Source of the DNA: Marinobacter fuscus
GTDB taxonomy: Bacteria > Pseudomonadota > Gammaproteobacteria > Pseudomonadales > Oleiphilaceae
Direction of reading: 5' to 3'
Assembly (NCBI RefSeq): GCF_003007675.1
Contig: NZ_PXNP01000023.1
Span: forward strand, 186,001 to 250,000
DNA length: 64,000 nucleotides
The position numbers and the translations under genes are program-made. Shown here piece after piece: positions 44,972 through 54,790 of the stretch. Below the pieces are notes generated by a model. The model was not told the DNA's origin, did not search any database, and saw only the letters and a list, made by a program, of their open reading frames with translations. Each line of letters opens with the position of its first letter. Position 1 is the first letter of the stretch.

Positions 44972-45788
44972 CCGTCGGCCCCGGGTGCTGGTATTTGACT
45001 CCGGCATTGGCGGGTTAAGCGTTGCAGCGTGTGTGCACCGGCAAACACCCGGTGTGGAGTTGGTGTATCTGGCGGATAATGCCGGCTTTCCCTATGGCGA
45101 TAAGTCTGGCCCTGCCGTAATCGAGCGCTGCTGCAGCCTTGTCCGGGCCTGTCTGCGGCAATATCCCAGCGACGTTATCGTGGTGGCGTGCAACACGGCC
45201 AGTACGATTGTCTTGCCGCATTTGCGGGCAATGACGCCGGTACCGGTTGTAGGAGTGGTGCCAGCCATCAAGCCCGCGGCCGGGTTATCAGCGAACCGGC
45301 GTATAGGGGTACTGGCAACTCCGGCGACGGTGCAGCGCCCCTACCTTGACGAGCTGATCCGGGATTTTGCCGGGGATTGTCGGGTTATCCGGTTGGGGCA
45401 CCCGGCTCTGGTGCAATGGGCCGAAGGGTTGGTGGAGGGCAATCAACCGCCACAAGCGGAGGTGGATGCGGCCTTGGCGCCCCTGAGCAAAGAGGGGGTG
45501 GATACCGTAGTGTTGGGGTGCACCCACTACCCTCTGCTGTTGCCCTGGTTGCGTCGTAGCCTGCCGGAGGTAGAGCATTGGGTGGATTCTGGTGATGCCA
45601 TCGCGCGCCGGGTGGCGTTTTTACTGGAATCCAGCTGTGACGGCTTTAGTCCTCTGATGATCAATTCCGGGTCAGATCAACCGGCTGTGCTCTGTGCTTG
45701 CTTCTCCGGCCCGGCACCGGAGGGCATTGAGCCGTTTATGTCGGGGCTGGGCTTACCGTTGAGCCAGGCTCCTAGAGCAATCGGGTGA
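44964..45788 (+). CDS. murI: Glutamate racemase
   Basis: Makes D-glutamate for peptidoglycan. The 274-residue protein has FDSGIGGLSV near the N-terminus and the two catalytic cysteines Cys76 (VACNTAST) and Cys186 (LGCTHYPLL). ATG 44964 lies inside the end of nudC. The 3' end overlaps the convergent DUF2156 gene by 17 bases, so the C-terminal tails of both are encoded on opposite strands of the same DNA. Confidence 0.96.
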   Translation: MPDRRPRVLVFDSGIGGLSVAACVHRQTPGVELVYLADNAGFPYGDKSGPAVIERCCSLVRACLRQYPSDVIVVACNTASTIVLPHLRAMTPVPVVGVVPAIKPAAGLSANRRIGVLATPATVQRPYLDELIRDFAGDCRVIRLGHPALVQWAEGLVEGNQPPQAEVDAALAPLSKEGVDTVVLGCTHYPLLLPWLRRSLPEVEHWVDSGDAIARRVAFLLESSCDGFSPLMINSGSDQPAVLCACFSGPAPEGIEPFMSGLGLPLSQAPRAIG

Positions 45789-46779
45789 GTTTGAACATGG
45801 CCAGAAACTCGAGCGCTGGAATGGCACGCTTGTGGCAACAGTAGGTTTTGAAGCGTTCTCCCCGGAAACGTGACTTGGTGAATTCCAGTCCTTTGAAGTT
45901 ATAAAGAAAATTACCTTTTTCATAGATACCGTGCAGAAGCGCTTTGAGCAGCCGGCTTTCCTGGTGTTCGGTTTGTGCGTCCAGCGACAGCGGAATCAGA
46001 CCCAGATCCAGATAGGGCACGCCTTCTTCTCTGAACACAGCCATGGCATGGGCCATCAATGTGTAGAAAATACCCTGGCGGAAGTCGGCATTGGCCCGGG
46101 AGATGTTCGGGACATAGCTGATAATTTCGTTATTGCGGTAGATAGGATCAAAGTAGATAAAGCCAACCGCTTTGCCATCCTGGTAGGCGTAGAAATGGCG
46201 CTCGTTTTCCCGGTATTCCATTTCCATGGGGCGAATCAGGAAGCGGATCTCATTGCTTTTGCATTTTCGGGTACGAATCCAGGCTTCCGAGATTTCCCGT
46301 GTGTGGTCGTCGCTGAAGCGTTCTTTCACCGTAATGCCGTTTTTATCGGCTTGATTCAGGGCGGTTCGCAAAACCTGCTTTTTCTTACCGCTCAGGGACC
46401 AGGCGCCCAGATCAATTCGCGACTCGCTGCCGAACTGGGTGCCGTAAAGCCCGAAGCGCAGGTTCAGAAAATCCACAACCGGCCGGGATACCTGAATGTA
46501 ACTGGCATTGGGGAAGCGCTGGTGGAAATGCTCCAGAATGACCGGGAAGTGTTCTGGTGCGCAGACCGGGTCTGACAGGACAAAAGTTCCACCCCATTTG
46601 CGCATGTACGCAATGTAACCGATACCTTCAAGGTCGAAATAGCGCATGCCAGGCTGCAGGGTGGAAAAGGACTGCGAATGGCGTCCGTACTTTTTCAGGT
46701 AGCCGACTCTTTCTGAAAAGCCGAATGAGCCGTCGGCAACCGCGGTGGTATTGTCTAAAGCAAGAATACGGTCTGACAT
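45772..46779 (-). CDS. DUF2156 (LPG-synthase C-terminal-like) protein
   Basis: The 335-residue soluble protein resembles the cytosolic GNAT-like domain of MprF, which in MprF transfers aminoacyl groups from tRNA to phosphatidylglycerol; here the membrane flippase part is absent. Visible features include GYIAYMRKWGGTFVLSDPVCAPE, the basic KSNEIRFLIRPMEMEY segment and YLDLGLIPLSL in the C-terminal half. ATG 46779 has GGAG 8 bases ahead. It follows a methyltransferase gene by 44 bases on the same strand and is probably cotranscribed. Lipid or peptide aminoacylation is inferred from the family only. Confidence 0.8.
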   Translation of the reverse strand: MSDRILALDNTTAVADGSFGFSERVGYLKKYGRHSQSFSTLQPGMRYFDLEGIGYIAYMRKWGGTFVLSDPVCAPEHFPVILEHFHQRFPNASYIQVSRPVVDFLNLRFGLYGTQFGSESRIDLGAWSLSGKKKQVLRTALNQADKNGITVKERFSDDHTREISEAWIRTRKCKSNEIRFLIRPMEMEYRENERHFYAYQDGKAVGFIYFDPIYRNNEIISYVPNISRANADFRQGIFYTLMAHAMAVFREEGVPYLDLGLIPLSLDAQTEHQESRLLKALLHGIYEKGNFLYNFKGLEFTKSRFRGERFKTYCCHKRAIPALEFLAMFKLTRLL

Positions 46780-46823
46780 GATGAGGCTCCGATCGTCTGT
46801 TGTTATTGTTGATGGCCAGAGAG

Positions 46824-47477
46824 TCAGGCTTGTTTGCGCCCGAGGATGGACCAGTAGCAATCCATACTCAGCAATTTGAAGTGTTTCTTCTCGGTAACCT
46901 GCAAGCCCAGGCGCTGCATGTGCTCGGGATAGTTATAGATTTTGTGGAAGGCGTTGTTGGCAAACAGCCAGAAAATGAACACGGCCATGTACCAGTAAAG
47001 TTTTTTGAACATCCGGGACAGAAGGTTTCCGGTGGGGTAACAGAAGTCGCCCACCACAACATGGGCATCGGCTTTGCCCAGGCCGATCAGGTGTTCCAAC
47101 ACCTTTACCATCATGTCTTCATCGAACACGTTGAGGAAGAAATTGGCGACGACCATGTCGTACTGGCCAAATTCGTCCACTTTCATGATGTCGCTGTGCA
47201 GGCGCCGGATGGTGAGATGGGGCGCTTCCTTCTGTTGGGCATCTGCAAACTTGCGCAACATGGTTTCGGAAAGATCGACAACCGTTACCTCGGCCCCAAG
47301 TTCGGCCGCTCGAATGGCGTCGCGGCCATGGCCGACGCCCGCGAACAGAATGCGGTCACCGGGTTTCACGGTTTCCACGTCAAGCATGGCGGTTTTGCAG
47401 CGGTGGATGTTTTTTCCGCTGTAGAGATTGCTGAGGAAATCGTAGGCGGGACCAATATATTTGTATTTATCGCGCAT
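46824..47477 (-). CDS. Class I SAM-dependent methyltransferase
   Basis: The 217-residue protein has motif I RILFAGVGHGRDAIRAAELG (about residues 42-61), the acidic VTVVDLSETML (~65-75) and motif IV region YDMVVANFFLNVF. A hydrophobic stretch LYWYMAVFIFWLFANNAF (~165-182) suggests membrane association, which fits a lipid or quinone substrate. It resembles UbiE/PmtA-like enzymes in outline but is not assignable to either. It leads a two-gene unit with the DUF2156 gene downstream. Confidence 0.83.
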   Translation of the reverse strand: MRDKYKYIGPAYDFLSNLYSGKNIHRCKTAMLDVETVKPGDRILFAGVGHGRDAIRAAELGAEVTVVDLSETMLRKFADAQQKEAPHLTIRRLHSDIMKVDEFGQYDMVVANFFLNVFDEDMMVKVLEHLIGLGKADAHVVVGDFCYPTGNLLSRMFKKLYWYMAVFIFWLFANNAFHKIYNYPEHMQRLGLQVTEKKHFKLLSMDCYWSILGRKQA

Positions 47478-47686
47478 GATGCCTGCTGCCTTTTTATTGT
47501 TGCCAGATAAACCGTCACCCTTGTTGTGATTGTCATGCCGACAGCTTGTCGGACATTCAGGTGATCGGATGCTGATGAACTGAGCTTAGATAAGGGCAGG
47601 ATTCAAAGATGTGGAGCACTACGCATTTTCAGATACACAAAGTAACCGTTTGATACACTTTGCAAACCTGATCAATGTTTCTGTTA

Positions 47687-47703
47687 GGATTGTCCGGCAA
47701 TCC
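47687..47703 (-). terminator. Hairpin after the REC-GGDEF-EAL gene
   Basis: GGATTG (47687-47692) and CAATCC (47698-47703) form a 6-bp stem directly after the stop codon of the minus-strand gene. There is no T-run, so termination is uncertain. Confidence 0.3.
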
Positions 47704-47705
47704 TG

Positions 47706-49883
47706 TTAACCGGTTCGGGAGGGGGGGAGTTTCGAAATATTGAGCAGCGGCGCTATCTCGGCAGCCGGTACGGCAGGGCCATAGTAGAAGCCCTGCACCT
47801 GATGACACCCCAGCCGTTTGAGGTAGTGCAGTTGCTCGTCGGTTTCCACGCCTTCGGCGACGATTTCCAGCTTCAGGCCATGGGCCATGGCGATAATAGC
47901 ATTGACGATACACACGCCATCGTCGCGGCTTCGTATTGATCTTACGAAAGACTGGTCAACTTTGAGGGTATGAATTGGTAAGCGGTGCAGGTAATTCAGT
48001 GAGGAATAACCGGTTCCGAAGTCATCGATGGCAATACGAATGCCTGTGTCGGCCAGATCCTGCAGTTTCCGGCTGATCTGATCGAGATCGTTCATAATGA
48101 CGTTTTCGGTAATCTCGATTTCCAGATTTGCAGCAGGAAACCGGTGGGTTTGCAGCTGCTCCAGCAGTGTTTTGACGAACTGCGGATGCTCTACCTGGCT
48201 TGGCGAAAGGTTGACCGCCAACCGGAGATCCGGGTGCCCATCCCTGATCCATAAACCGGCATCGTGGCAGGCCTGATCCAGAACCTGCTGGCTGAGTTTG
48301 CCGATCAGGCCGGTTTCCTCGGCCAATGGCAGGAAGTCTCGGGGATAGAGCAGGCCGCGTTCCGGGTGCTGCCAGCGCACCAGCGCTTCCAGGCCCAGCA
48401 CTCGCCCGGAACTGGCACAGACCTGGGGCTGGTAGCAGACCATCAGTTCCCTGCGATCCAGCGCGAGTCTCAGATCACGTTCAAGGCTGAGGCGGTTGGC
48501 TGAGTTGATACTCATGGTGTCGGAATAGAAGCAGTAACCGTCTTTCCCGTTGGCCTTGGCGTGATACATGGCGATGTCGGCGTTCTGAATCAGCAAGTCC
48601 ATCGTTTCCCCGGTATCCGGGTAGATGGCGATGCCAATGCTGACTCCGACAAAAACGTCGTGATCGTCCAGTCTGAACGGTGTCTGGAACGCCTGAATCA
48701 TCTTGAGTGCAATCTGGCGGGTGTCGTCCATTCCATGAATGCAGGGCAAAAGTAGTGTGAACTCGTCGCCACCGAACCGCGACAGGGTGTCGCCCTTGCG
48801 GAGACAATGCTCCAGCCTCTGGGTGACCGCCTGTAACAGCCTGTCGCCCATAGCGTGCCCCAAAGTGTCGTTGATGACCTTGAAACGATCCAGATCCAGA
48901 AACATGACCGCCAGTTTCTGAAAGTCACCGCGGGCATGGGTGATGGCCAGTTCGAGCCGATCCTTGAACAGCGTTCGGTTGGGGAGGTGTGTGAGCAGGT
49001 CGTGATACGCCTGAAAGTTGATAAAGGCTTCGGCTTCTTTGCGCTCAGTAACATCACGGGCGATACCGTAATACCTGGCGGGTTTGCCGGTGTAGCCACC
49101 CCGGGTCTCACCGGTGTGGGGCCAGGTTTGCGGGTCGACCGGAAAAGCGGTGATTTCGAAATCCCGGGTTGTGGCCCGGTTGCCGCGGGTCTTCAGACGG
49201 ACTTCGAGTACACGTGGATTGTCCGGCGAGATATCCGGGGCCTGCAGTGCGTGTAACCCCCTGGCCGCGTCGCCGTCATCCAGCATGTCCCGGAAATGTT
49301 TGCCGCACAGTTCTTCCGGCCGGTAGCCAAGCAGCGCTTCCACCTTGTTATTAATGAAACAGATGTAGCCGTGTTCATCGAGCATGAAAACGATGTCCGG
49401 CGACGTGTTCACAATGTAGCGGTGAAGGGATTCCGAACTCTCCAGGCGAGACTGAACCATGTCGTGAGCACGGATCAACGATTGCTTGCCGAGCACGCCT
49501 TCCACGATGCTGAGCAATTCCTCCGGGTCGACCGGTTTTCGGATGTAGTCCAATGCACCCCGCCGCAGAGCCCGGCTGACATTCCGGAACGAGGTTTCGC
49601 CACTGGTGACAATAACACCACAATCCGGTTGTGCCTGCTGCAGTTCCGACATAACCTTAAAGCCATCGACGCCAGGCATATCAAGCCCCAGCAGGGCCAG
49701 TTCAAAGCTTCGTCTTGCACTTGCGTCAATCGCCGCCTGCCCGCTGTTTGCCTCGGTAACATCAAAGCCACGCTCTCTCAGCAGGTCGGCCAGCATGTTC
49801 AGTAACCGGGGATCATCATCTGCCACCAACACCCTGGACTGTCTGGCCGGTGATGATGGTGCTGAGAGTTGTTCGGGAGTCAT
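47706..49883 (-). CDS. Response regulator with PAS, GGDEF and EAL domains
   Basis: Cytoplasmic c-di-GMP protein under phosphorelay control. The 725-residue product has a receiver domain (RVLVADDDPRLLNMLADLL; the phosphoacceptor strand reads LALLGLDMPGVDG, with Asp after Leu-Gly), a PAS domain (~145-290), GGDEF with intact GGDEF and an upstream RKGD inhibitory site, and EAL with intact EAL (GLEALVRWQHPERG) and DDFGTGYSSL. No membrane segment. ATG 49883 has AGAGG 8 bases ahead; longer in-frame starts lack one. No partner kinase is adjacent. It is divergent from the fatty acyl-CoA reductase. Confidence 0.93.
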   Translation of the reverse strand: MTPEQLSAPSSPARQSRVLVADDDPRLLNMLADLLRERGFDVTEANSGQAAIDASARRSFELALLGLDMPGVDGFKVMSELQQAQPDCGVIVTSGETSFRNVSRALRRGALDYIRKPVDPEELLSIVEGVLGKQSLIRAHDMVQSRLESSESLHRYIVNTSPDIVFMLDEHGYICFINNKVEALLGYRPEELCGKHFRDMLDDGDAARGLHALQAPDISPDNPRVLEVRLKTRGNRATTRDFEITAFPVDPQTWPHTGETRGGYTGKPARYYGIARDVTERKEAEAFINFQAYHDLLTHLPNRTLFKDRLELAITHARGDFQKLAVMFLDLDRFKVINDTLGHAMGDRLLQAVTQRLEHCLRKGDTLSRFGGDEFTLLLPCIHGMDDTRQIALKMIQAFQTPFRLDDHDVFVGVSIGIAIYPDTGETMDLLIQNADIAMYHAKANGKDGYCFYSDTMSINSANRLSLERDLRLALDRRELMVCYQPQVCASSGRVLGLEALVRWQHPERGLLYPRDFLPLAEETGLIGKLSQQVLDQACHDAGLWIRDGHPDLRLAVNLSPSQVEHPQFVKTLLEQLQTHRFPAANLEIEITENVIMNDLDQISRKLQDLADTGIRIAIDDFGTGYSSLNYLHRLPIHTLKVDQSFVRSIRSRDDGVCIVNAIIAMAHGLKLEIVAEGVETDEQLHYLKRLGCHQVQGFYYGPAVPAAEIAPLLNISKLPPSRTG

Positions 49884-50050
49884 GCTTTGCCTCTGGTGCC
49901 CGATGCGTTTTGCCGGCATTGCACATCGGATTTCCTGGTGACGTAGTGCGGCGTAGACCAGGCGATTGAACGTGTGGTGAGAAGAGAGCTTAGACAATAA
50001 ATGCCGCGGATTGAATACCCTTCGCTATGGCTTTTGATGTGCTGACTAAT

Positions 50051-50080
50051 TTGTCATTTTATTTTGTATTTTTGTAGCGT
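50051..50080 (+). promoter_or_regulatory. Candidate promoter of the fatty acyl-CoA reductase gene
   Basis: The interval 49884-50185 holds no gene; it is AT-rich at 50035-50085. TTGTCA (50051-50056), 18 bases, TAGCGT (50075-50080) is the best sigma70-like match, with a good -35 and a weak -10. The starts of two divergent genes flank the interval. Confidence 0.3.
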
Positions 50081-50185
50081 AATGTTGCGGCCTGTCACCG
50101 AGTTGTCATCCAGACTGTGTGAAAATTCATGGTGAATAATCCCGGCGCTGCCCGGAAACAGGCATATCAGATAAGGAGTTCCAGT

Positions 50186-51727
50186 ATGGCAACACCGCAG
50201 GTTGATCAACAGGCTGCTTCATCCTCCAGGGTTCTGGAACAGCTCCGGGGCAAACGGGTTCTGATTACCGGCACTACTGGCTTTCTTGGAAAGGTTGTGC
50301 TTGAGAAGCTCATTCGCGCGGTGCCGGATATTGGCGATATCTATCTGTTGATTCGGGGCAACCGGCAATACCCTGAGGGGCGGGTGAGGTTTCTTGAGGA
50401 AGTTGCCTCATCGTCTGTGTTCGACCATCTTCGCGAAACCGACGGCGCCCGGTTTGAAGCATTTCTGGAAGATCGCATTCACTGTGTGACCGGTGAAGTG
50501 ACCGAGCCTTATTTTGGCCTGAATGCCTCAGGGTTCAAAGAATTGGCAGGCAAGCTGGATTTGGTGGTTAACTCGGCTGCGTCGGTCAACTTCCGGGAAG
50601 AGCTCGATAAGGCTTTGGCTATCAATACCTTGTGTCTGGAAAATATCGCCAGTCTGGCGGATGCCAATCCGAATTTGGCGGTGATTCAGGTATCCACCTG
50701 CTATGTGAACGGTATGAATTCCGGGCAGGTGATGGAGTCTGTTATTGCACCTGTGGGTGAAGCGATCCCCCGATCCGACGATGGCTTTTACGAAATTGCC
50801 GATCTGGTTACCGAACTGCAGGGGAAGATTGCCGGAGTGCGGCAGCGCTTTACGGGCAAAACGCTGGAAAAGCAGCTGATCGATCTGGGCATTCGCGAGG
50901 CCAATCGCTATGGCTGGAGTGATACCTACACCTTTACCAAGTGGCTGGGTGAGCAGTTGCTGATGAAACGTCTGGCCGATCGGTCGTTAACCATTGTTCG
51001 GCCATCGATTATTGAAAGCGCACTGGAAGAACCTGCCCCCGGCTGGATTGAAGGCGTCAAGGTGGCCGATGCCATTATCCTGGCCTATGCCCGGGAGAAG
51101 GTGGCGTTATTTCCGGGCAAACGTTCCGGGATTATTGACGTGATTCCGGTTGACCTGGTGGCCAATGCGATCATCCTGTCTCTCGCGGAGGCGGTATCTG
51201 TCGCGCCCCGCAGGCGTATTTACCAGTGCTGCAGCGGCAGCGCCAACCCGATCTCGCTCGGGCAGTTTATTGATCACCTGATGGCGGAAGCCAAAGCCAA
51301 CTACGGCGCCTATGAACGGTTGTTCTACCGTCAGCCTACCCGCCCGTTTGTCGCGGTTAATCGGCGGCTGTTCGACCTGGTGGTAAGTGGTGCCAGAATG
51401 CCGCTGACTCTGAGCGATCGGGTACTGCGCTTGCTGGGCAAGGACGGCAATGGCCGGGTGTTGCGAAACCTCGATACCGCCAAGTCTCTGGCCACCATCT
51501 TCGGTTTTTACACCGCACCGGATTATATTTTTCGCAATGATGAGTTGCAGGCACTTGCCACGCGCATGGGCGAGGCGGATAAAGCCCTGTTCCCGGTGAA
51601 CCCGCAGCGCATCGACTGGGAGGTGTATCTGCGCAAGGTTCACCTGACAGGCCTGAACCGTTATGCGTTGGCCGAACGAAAAGCCGTACGTGCCAAACTG
51701 AGGGAGCAGCGCAAAAAAGCCGCATAA
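50186..51727 (+). CDS. Alcohol-forming fatty acyl-CoA reductase
   Basis: Reduces long-chain acyl-CoA through the aldehyde to fatty alcohol with NADPH; the alcohol feeds wax-ester synthesis. The 513-residue protein has the Rossmann motif TGTTGFLG (residues 28-35), a Y-x3-K active site (Tyr248, Lys252, in SDTYTFTKWLGE) and a C-terminal FAR domain (RNLDTAKSLATIFGFYTAPDYIFRND in successive pieces). From memory it is close to the 513-aa reductase of Marinobacter. ATG 50186 has AAGGAG 7 bases ahead. A strong hairpin follows the stop. The wax-ester synthase partner is not in the window. Confidence 0.94.
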   Translation: MATPQVDQQAASSSRVLEQLRGKRVLITGTTGFLGKVVLEKLIRAVPDIGDIYLLIRGNRQYPEGRVRFLEEVASSSVFDHLRETDGARFEAFLEDRIHCVTGEVTEPYFGLNASGFKELAGKLDLVVNSAASVNFREELDKALAINTLCLENIASLADANPNLAVIQVSTCYVNGMNSGQVMESVIAPVGEAIPRSDDGFYEIADLVTELQGKIAGVRQRFTGKTLEKQLIDLGIREANRYGWSDTYTFTKWLGEQLLMKRLADRSLTIVRPSIIESALEEPAPGWIEGVKVADAIILAYAREKVALFPGKRSGIIDVIPVDLVANAIILSLAEAVSVAPRRRIYQCCSGSANPISLGQFIDHLMAEAKANYGAYERLFYRQPTRPFVAVNRRLFDLVVSGARMPLTLSDRVLRLLGKDGNGRVLRNLDTAKSLATIFGFYTAPDYIFRNDELQALATRMGEADKALFPVNPQRIDWEVYLRKVHLTGLNRYALAERKAVRAKLREQRKKAA

Positions 51728-51741
51728 ATCTGACATCACCC

Positions 51742-51767
51742 GCCCGGGATAGCTCCGTATCCCGGGC
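51742..51767 (+). terminator. Strong hairpin after the reductase gene
   Basis: GCCCGGGATA (51742-51751) pairs perfectly with TATCCCGGGC (51758-51767) over a 6-base loop, 15 bases after the stop. There is no T-run, so it may end transcription weakly or protect the 3' end. Confidence 0.5.
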
Positions 51768-51995
51768 CTGAACGGCTCCTGAAAACGCCGGGCGAATACC
51801 GGCTTTGCTTCCCCACCTATTGATTTATCAAAAGATTAAGCCTGATTCACGAGCATATTAGTACGTTCGTCTAATTCATTGTGCGGTGGCACACATGGTG
51901 AACTACAGGCATCTGTCCTACGGGCGTTTTTCGCCCAGACCACCCTTAAAATATAAACCGACAACGACAAAAGACTCTTATCTAGGGGGAGCATA

Positions 51996-53945
51996 ATGAC
52001 TGATAAACAGGTATATCCGGTGAGTCCGGCCGTGGCCGAACGGGCACTGGTCAACAAAACCCAGTACGAAGAAATGTACCGCCAATCTGTAGAGAATCCG
52101 GATGCCTTCTGGGGTGAACACGGCAAGCGGCTCGACTGGATCAAGCCTTTCACCAAGGTCAAAAACTCCTCTTATGATTACAACAATCTGTCGATCAAAT
52201 GGTTCGAAGACGGTGAGCTGAATGCCTCCGTTAACTGTCTGGATCGCCACCTGGAAACCCGTGGCGACCAGACCGCACTGATCTTCGAAGGTGACGACCC
52301 GTCGGTTTCCCGCAACGTCAGCTACCGTGAGCTGTACGAAGAAACCTGCAAGTTTGCCAACGTGCTGAAAAGCCAGGGCATCAAGAAAGGCGATGTGGTC
52401 ACCATCTACATGCCGATGATTGTGGAAACGGCAGTGGCTATGCTGGCGTGTGCCCGTATCGGTGCCATTCACTCGGTGGTGTTCGGTGGCTTTTCTCCGG
52501 AAGCCGTGGCCGCCCGTGTGGTTAATGGCAAGTCCCGTTTCGTGATTACCGCAGACGAGGGCCTGCGCGGTGGTCGTGCGATTCCTCTGAAGAAGAACGT
52601 GGATGCTGCGCTCAAGCACGAGCCCAATGCCAAAGTGGAGAAAGTCATTGTAGTTTCCCGCACCGGCAACGATCAGGTGCCCTGGACCGAAGGTCGGGAT
52701 CTCCGCTACGAAGATCTGATGAAAGAGGCGTCTGTTGATTGTCCGGCTGAGCCGATGAATGCGGAAGATCCGCTATTTATGCTGTACACCTCTGGTTCTA
52801 CGGGTGCCCCGAAGGGTGTTTTGCACACCACCGGCGGTTACCTGGTGTATGCGTCGATGACCCACGAGTATGTGTTTGACTACCACGACGGTGACGTATA
52901 CTGGTGTACTGCAGACTTCGGCTGGGTAACCGGCCACAGCTACATTCTCTACGGGCCGCTGGCCAATGGCGCAACGTCGCTGCTGTTTGAAGGTGTGCCC
53001 AACTACCCGGACAGCTCGCGCATGGGGCAGGTGGTCGACAAGCACAAAGTGAACATTCTTTACACGGCACCGACCGCTATTCGTGCGCTGATGGCCCAGG
53101 GCGAGTCCTGCATGGACGGCACCACCCGCGACAGCCTGCGACTGCTGGGCTCCGTGGGTGAACCCATCAACCCGGAAGCCTGGGAGTGGTACCACCGGGT
53201 AATCGGTAACGGCAAATGCCCGATTGTGGATACCTGGTGGCAGACCGAAACCGGTGGCATCCTGATTTCGCCGTTGCCGGGTGCTGTTGATTTGAAGCCT
53301 GGCTCTGCAACCCGTCCGTTCTTTGGCGTACAGCCTGCGCTGGTGGATAACGAAGGCAATCTGCTGGAAGGTGAAGCCGAGGGTAACCTGGTAATTCTGG
53401 ACAGCTGGCCGGGCCAGATGCGCACGATTTACGGTGATCACGACCGTTTCGTACAGACTTATTTCAGCACCTACAAAGGCATGTACTTCACCGGTGACGG
53501 CGCCCGCCGTGATGCCGATGGCTATTACTGGATCACCGGCCGGGTGGATGATGTTCTGAACGTATCTGGCCACCGTCTGGGTACCGCAGAGGTGGAAAGC
53601 GCGCTGGTGGCCCACGACAAGGTGGCCGAGGCGGCCGTGGTGGGCTATCCGCACGAAATTAAAGGTCAGGGCATCTATGTGTATGTCACCTTGGTACAAG
53701 GTGAGGAGCCAAGCGACGAACTCAAGAAGGAACTGGTGCAGTGGGTACGCAAGGAAATCGGCCCGATCGCTTCGCCGGATGTGATTCAGTGGGCGCCTGG
53801 ACTGCCGAAGACTCGTTCTGGCAAGATTATGCGGAGAATTTTGCGTAAAATTGCCGCCAACGAACACGATCAGCTCGGCGATACTTCAACGCTCGCCGAT
53901 CCGAGCGTGGTTGACGAGCTGATCAGCAGCCGGGAGTTCAGGTAA
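51996..53945 (+). CDS. acs: Acetyl-CoA synthetase
   Basis: Activates acetate to acetyl-CoA with ATP and CoA. The 649-residue protein has the AMP-binding motif [19 protein letters not shown] (about residues 262-280), WWQTETGG, and the acetylation-regulated lysine Lys610 in [13 protein letters not shown] 51996 follows GGGGGAGC. In the 268-base upstream interval there is a -10-like TATAAA at 51952-51957 and a small GGGCG/CGCCC hairpin (51922-51936), but no good -35, which would fit an activator-dependent promoter. The response regulator gene follows 37 bases later. Confidence 0.97.
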   Translation: MTDKQVYPVSPAVAERALVNKTQYEEMYRQSVENPDAFWGEHGKRLDWIKPFTKVKNSSYDYNNLSIKWFEDGELNASVNCLDRHLETRGDQTALIFEGDDPSVSRNVSYRELYEETCKFANVLKSQGIKKGDVVTIYMPMIVETAVAMLACARIGAIHSVVFGGFSPEAVAARVVNGKSRFVITADEGLRGGRAIPLKKNVDAALKHEPNAKVEKVIVVSRTGNDQVPWTEGRDLRYEDLMKEASVDCPAEPMNAEDPLFMLYTSGSTGAPKGVLHTTGGYLVYASMTHEYVFDYHDGDVYWCTADFGWVTGHSYILYGPLANGATSLLFEGVPNYPDSSRMGQVVDKHKVNILYTAPTAIRALMAQGESCMDGTTRDSLRLLGSVGEPINPEAWEWYHRVIGNGKCPIVDTWWQTETGGILISPLPGAVDLKPGSATRPFFGVQPALVDNEGNLLEGEAEGNLVILDSWPGQMRTIYGDHDRFVQTYFSTYKGMYFTGDGARRDADGYYWITGRVDDVLNVSGHRLGTAEVESALVAHDKVAEAAVVGYPHEIKGQGIYVYVTLVQGEEPSDELKKELVQWVRKEIGPIASPDVIQWAPGLPKTRSGKIMRRILRKIAANEHDQLGDTSTLADPSVVDELISSREFR

Positions 53946-53982
53946 CATCGGCGGCTGAGACTAACCTGCAAGGAACCTTTGA

Positions 53983-54648
53983 ATGACACAGACAATTATC
54001 GTCGCTGATGATCACCCGCTGTTTCGCGCAGCATTGAAGCAGGCGGTCAATCAGGCGGTGCCCGATGCCGAAACCGTAGAGGTAGACAGCATCAAAGCGC
54101 TGCAGGCGGCGGTAGAGTCGCACCCTGATGCGGATTTGATTCTGCTGGATCTGAACATGCCGGGTGCCCACGGCTTCTCCGGGCTGGTGTTCATGCGCGG
54201 CCAGTATCCCGGGCTGCCGGTGGTGGTGGTGTCTGGCTCCGAAGACCTGCAGGTGATGCGCCGTTCCATTGATTACGGTGCCTCCGGATTTATTCCAAAG
54301 TCTGCCCCCCTGCCCACCATCACCGAAGCCATTCAGGCGGTGCTGGAAGGGGATGTCTGGCTACCAGACGGTGTTGCCGACAAGATCGAGCGGATGCAGG
54401 CCGAAACCACGGACTTCTCCGAGCGGCTGGCGTCGCTGACACCGCAGCAGTTCCGGGTGCTGGGCATGCTGGCGGAAGGGCTGCTGAACAAGCAGATCGC
54501 CTACGACCTGGATGTCTCGGAGGCCACCATCAAGGCCCACATCACGGCGGTTTTCCGCAAGCTCGGAGTGCGTAACCGTACCCAGGCGGTGATTGCCATT
54601 CAGCAAATGGAGCTGGATCCGTCGGATCAGTCGCTTTCGGGGGGCTGA
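53983..54648 (+). CDS. LuxR-family response regulator, ErdR/CrbR-like
   Basis: Two-component response regulator of 221 residues: a receiver domain with Asp56 (LILLDLNMPG) and Lys ~106 (FIPKSA), and a LuxR-type HTH at about residues 145-205 (LTPQQFRVLGMLAEGLLNKQIAYDLDVSEATIKAHITAVFRKLGV). Its place directly after acs, and its size, match ErdR of Pseudomonas and CrbR of Vibrio, which activate acs with the CrbS/MxtR kinase. The kinase is not in the window. A strong terminator follows. Confidence 0.88.
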   Translation: MTQTIIVADDHPLFRAALKQAVNQAVPDAETVEVDSIKALQAAVESHPDADLILLDLNMPGAHGFSGLVFMRGQYPGLPVVVVSGSEDLQVMRRSIDYGASGFIPKSAPLPTITEAIQAVLEGDVWLPDGVADKIERMQAETTDFSERLASLTPQQFRVLGMLAEGLLNKQIAYDLDVSEATIKAHITAVFRKLGVRNRTQAVIAIQQMELDPSDQSLSGG

Positions 54649-54664
54649 GGCTCAGCCAATAAAA

Positions 54665-54692
54665 AAAACGGGAGCTTTCGGGCTCCCGTTTT
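54665..54692 (+). terminator. Rho-independent terminator after acs-erdR
   Basis: AAAACGGGAGC (54665-54675) pairs with GCTCCCGTTTT (54682-54692) over a TTTCGG loop, with A-run before and T-run after, so it can work in both directions. It marks the boundary between core genes and the accessory island. Confidence 0.9.
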
Positions 54693-54733
54693 CGTTTGAT
54701 ATTTTGAGGCGCTTGAACATCGGACGATAATCC

Positions 54734-54762
54734 TTGAGAGTCCGCATGGCGAGAACTATATT
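54734..54762 (+). promoter_or_regulatory. Sigma70-like promoter of the defence island
   Basis: TTGAGA (54734-54739), exactly 17 bases, TATATT (54757-54762): 4 of 6 and 5 of 6 matches with optimal spacing. Transcription would start near 54769, leaving a 22-base leader before the helicase ATG. This is the best promoter match in the window. Confidence 0.6.
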
Positions 54763-54790
54763 GGCGGTCTGTTCGAAAGGAAAGTCGGAG

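Noticed and set aside
51888..51910. Possible sigma54 promoter (TGGCAC) upstream of acs
   Set aside because: The -12 element does not fit: the GC expected after the GG-N10 spacing is absent.
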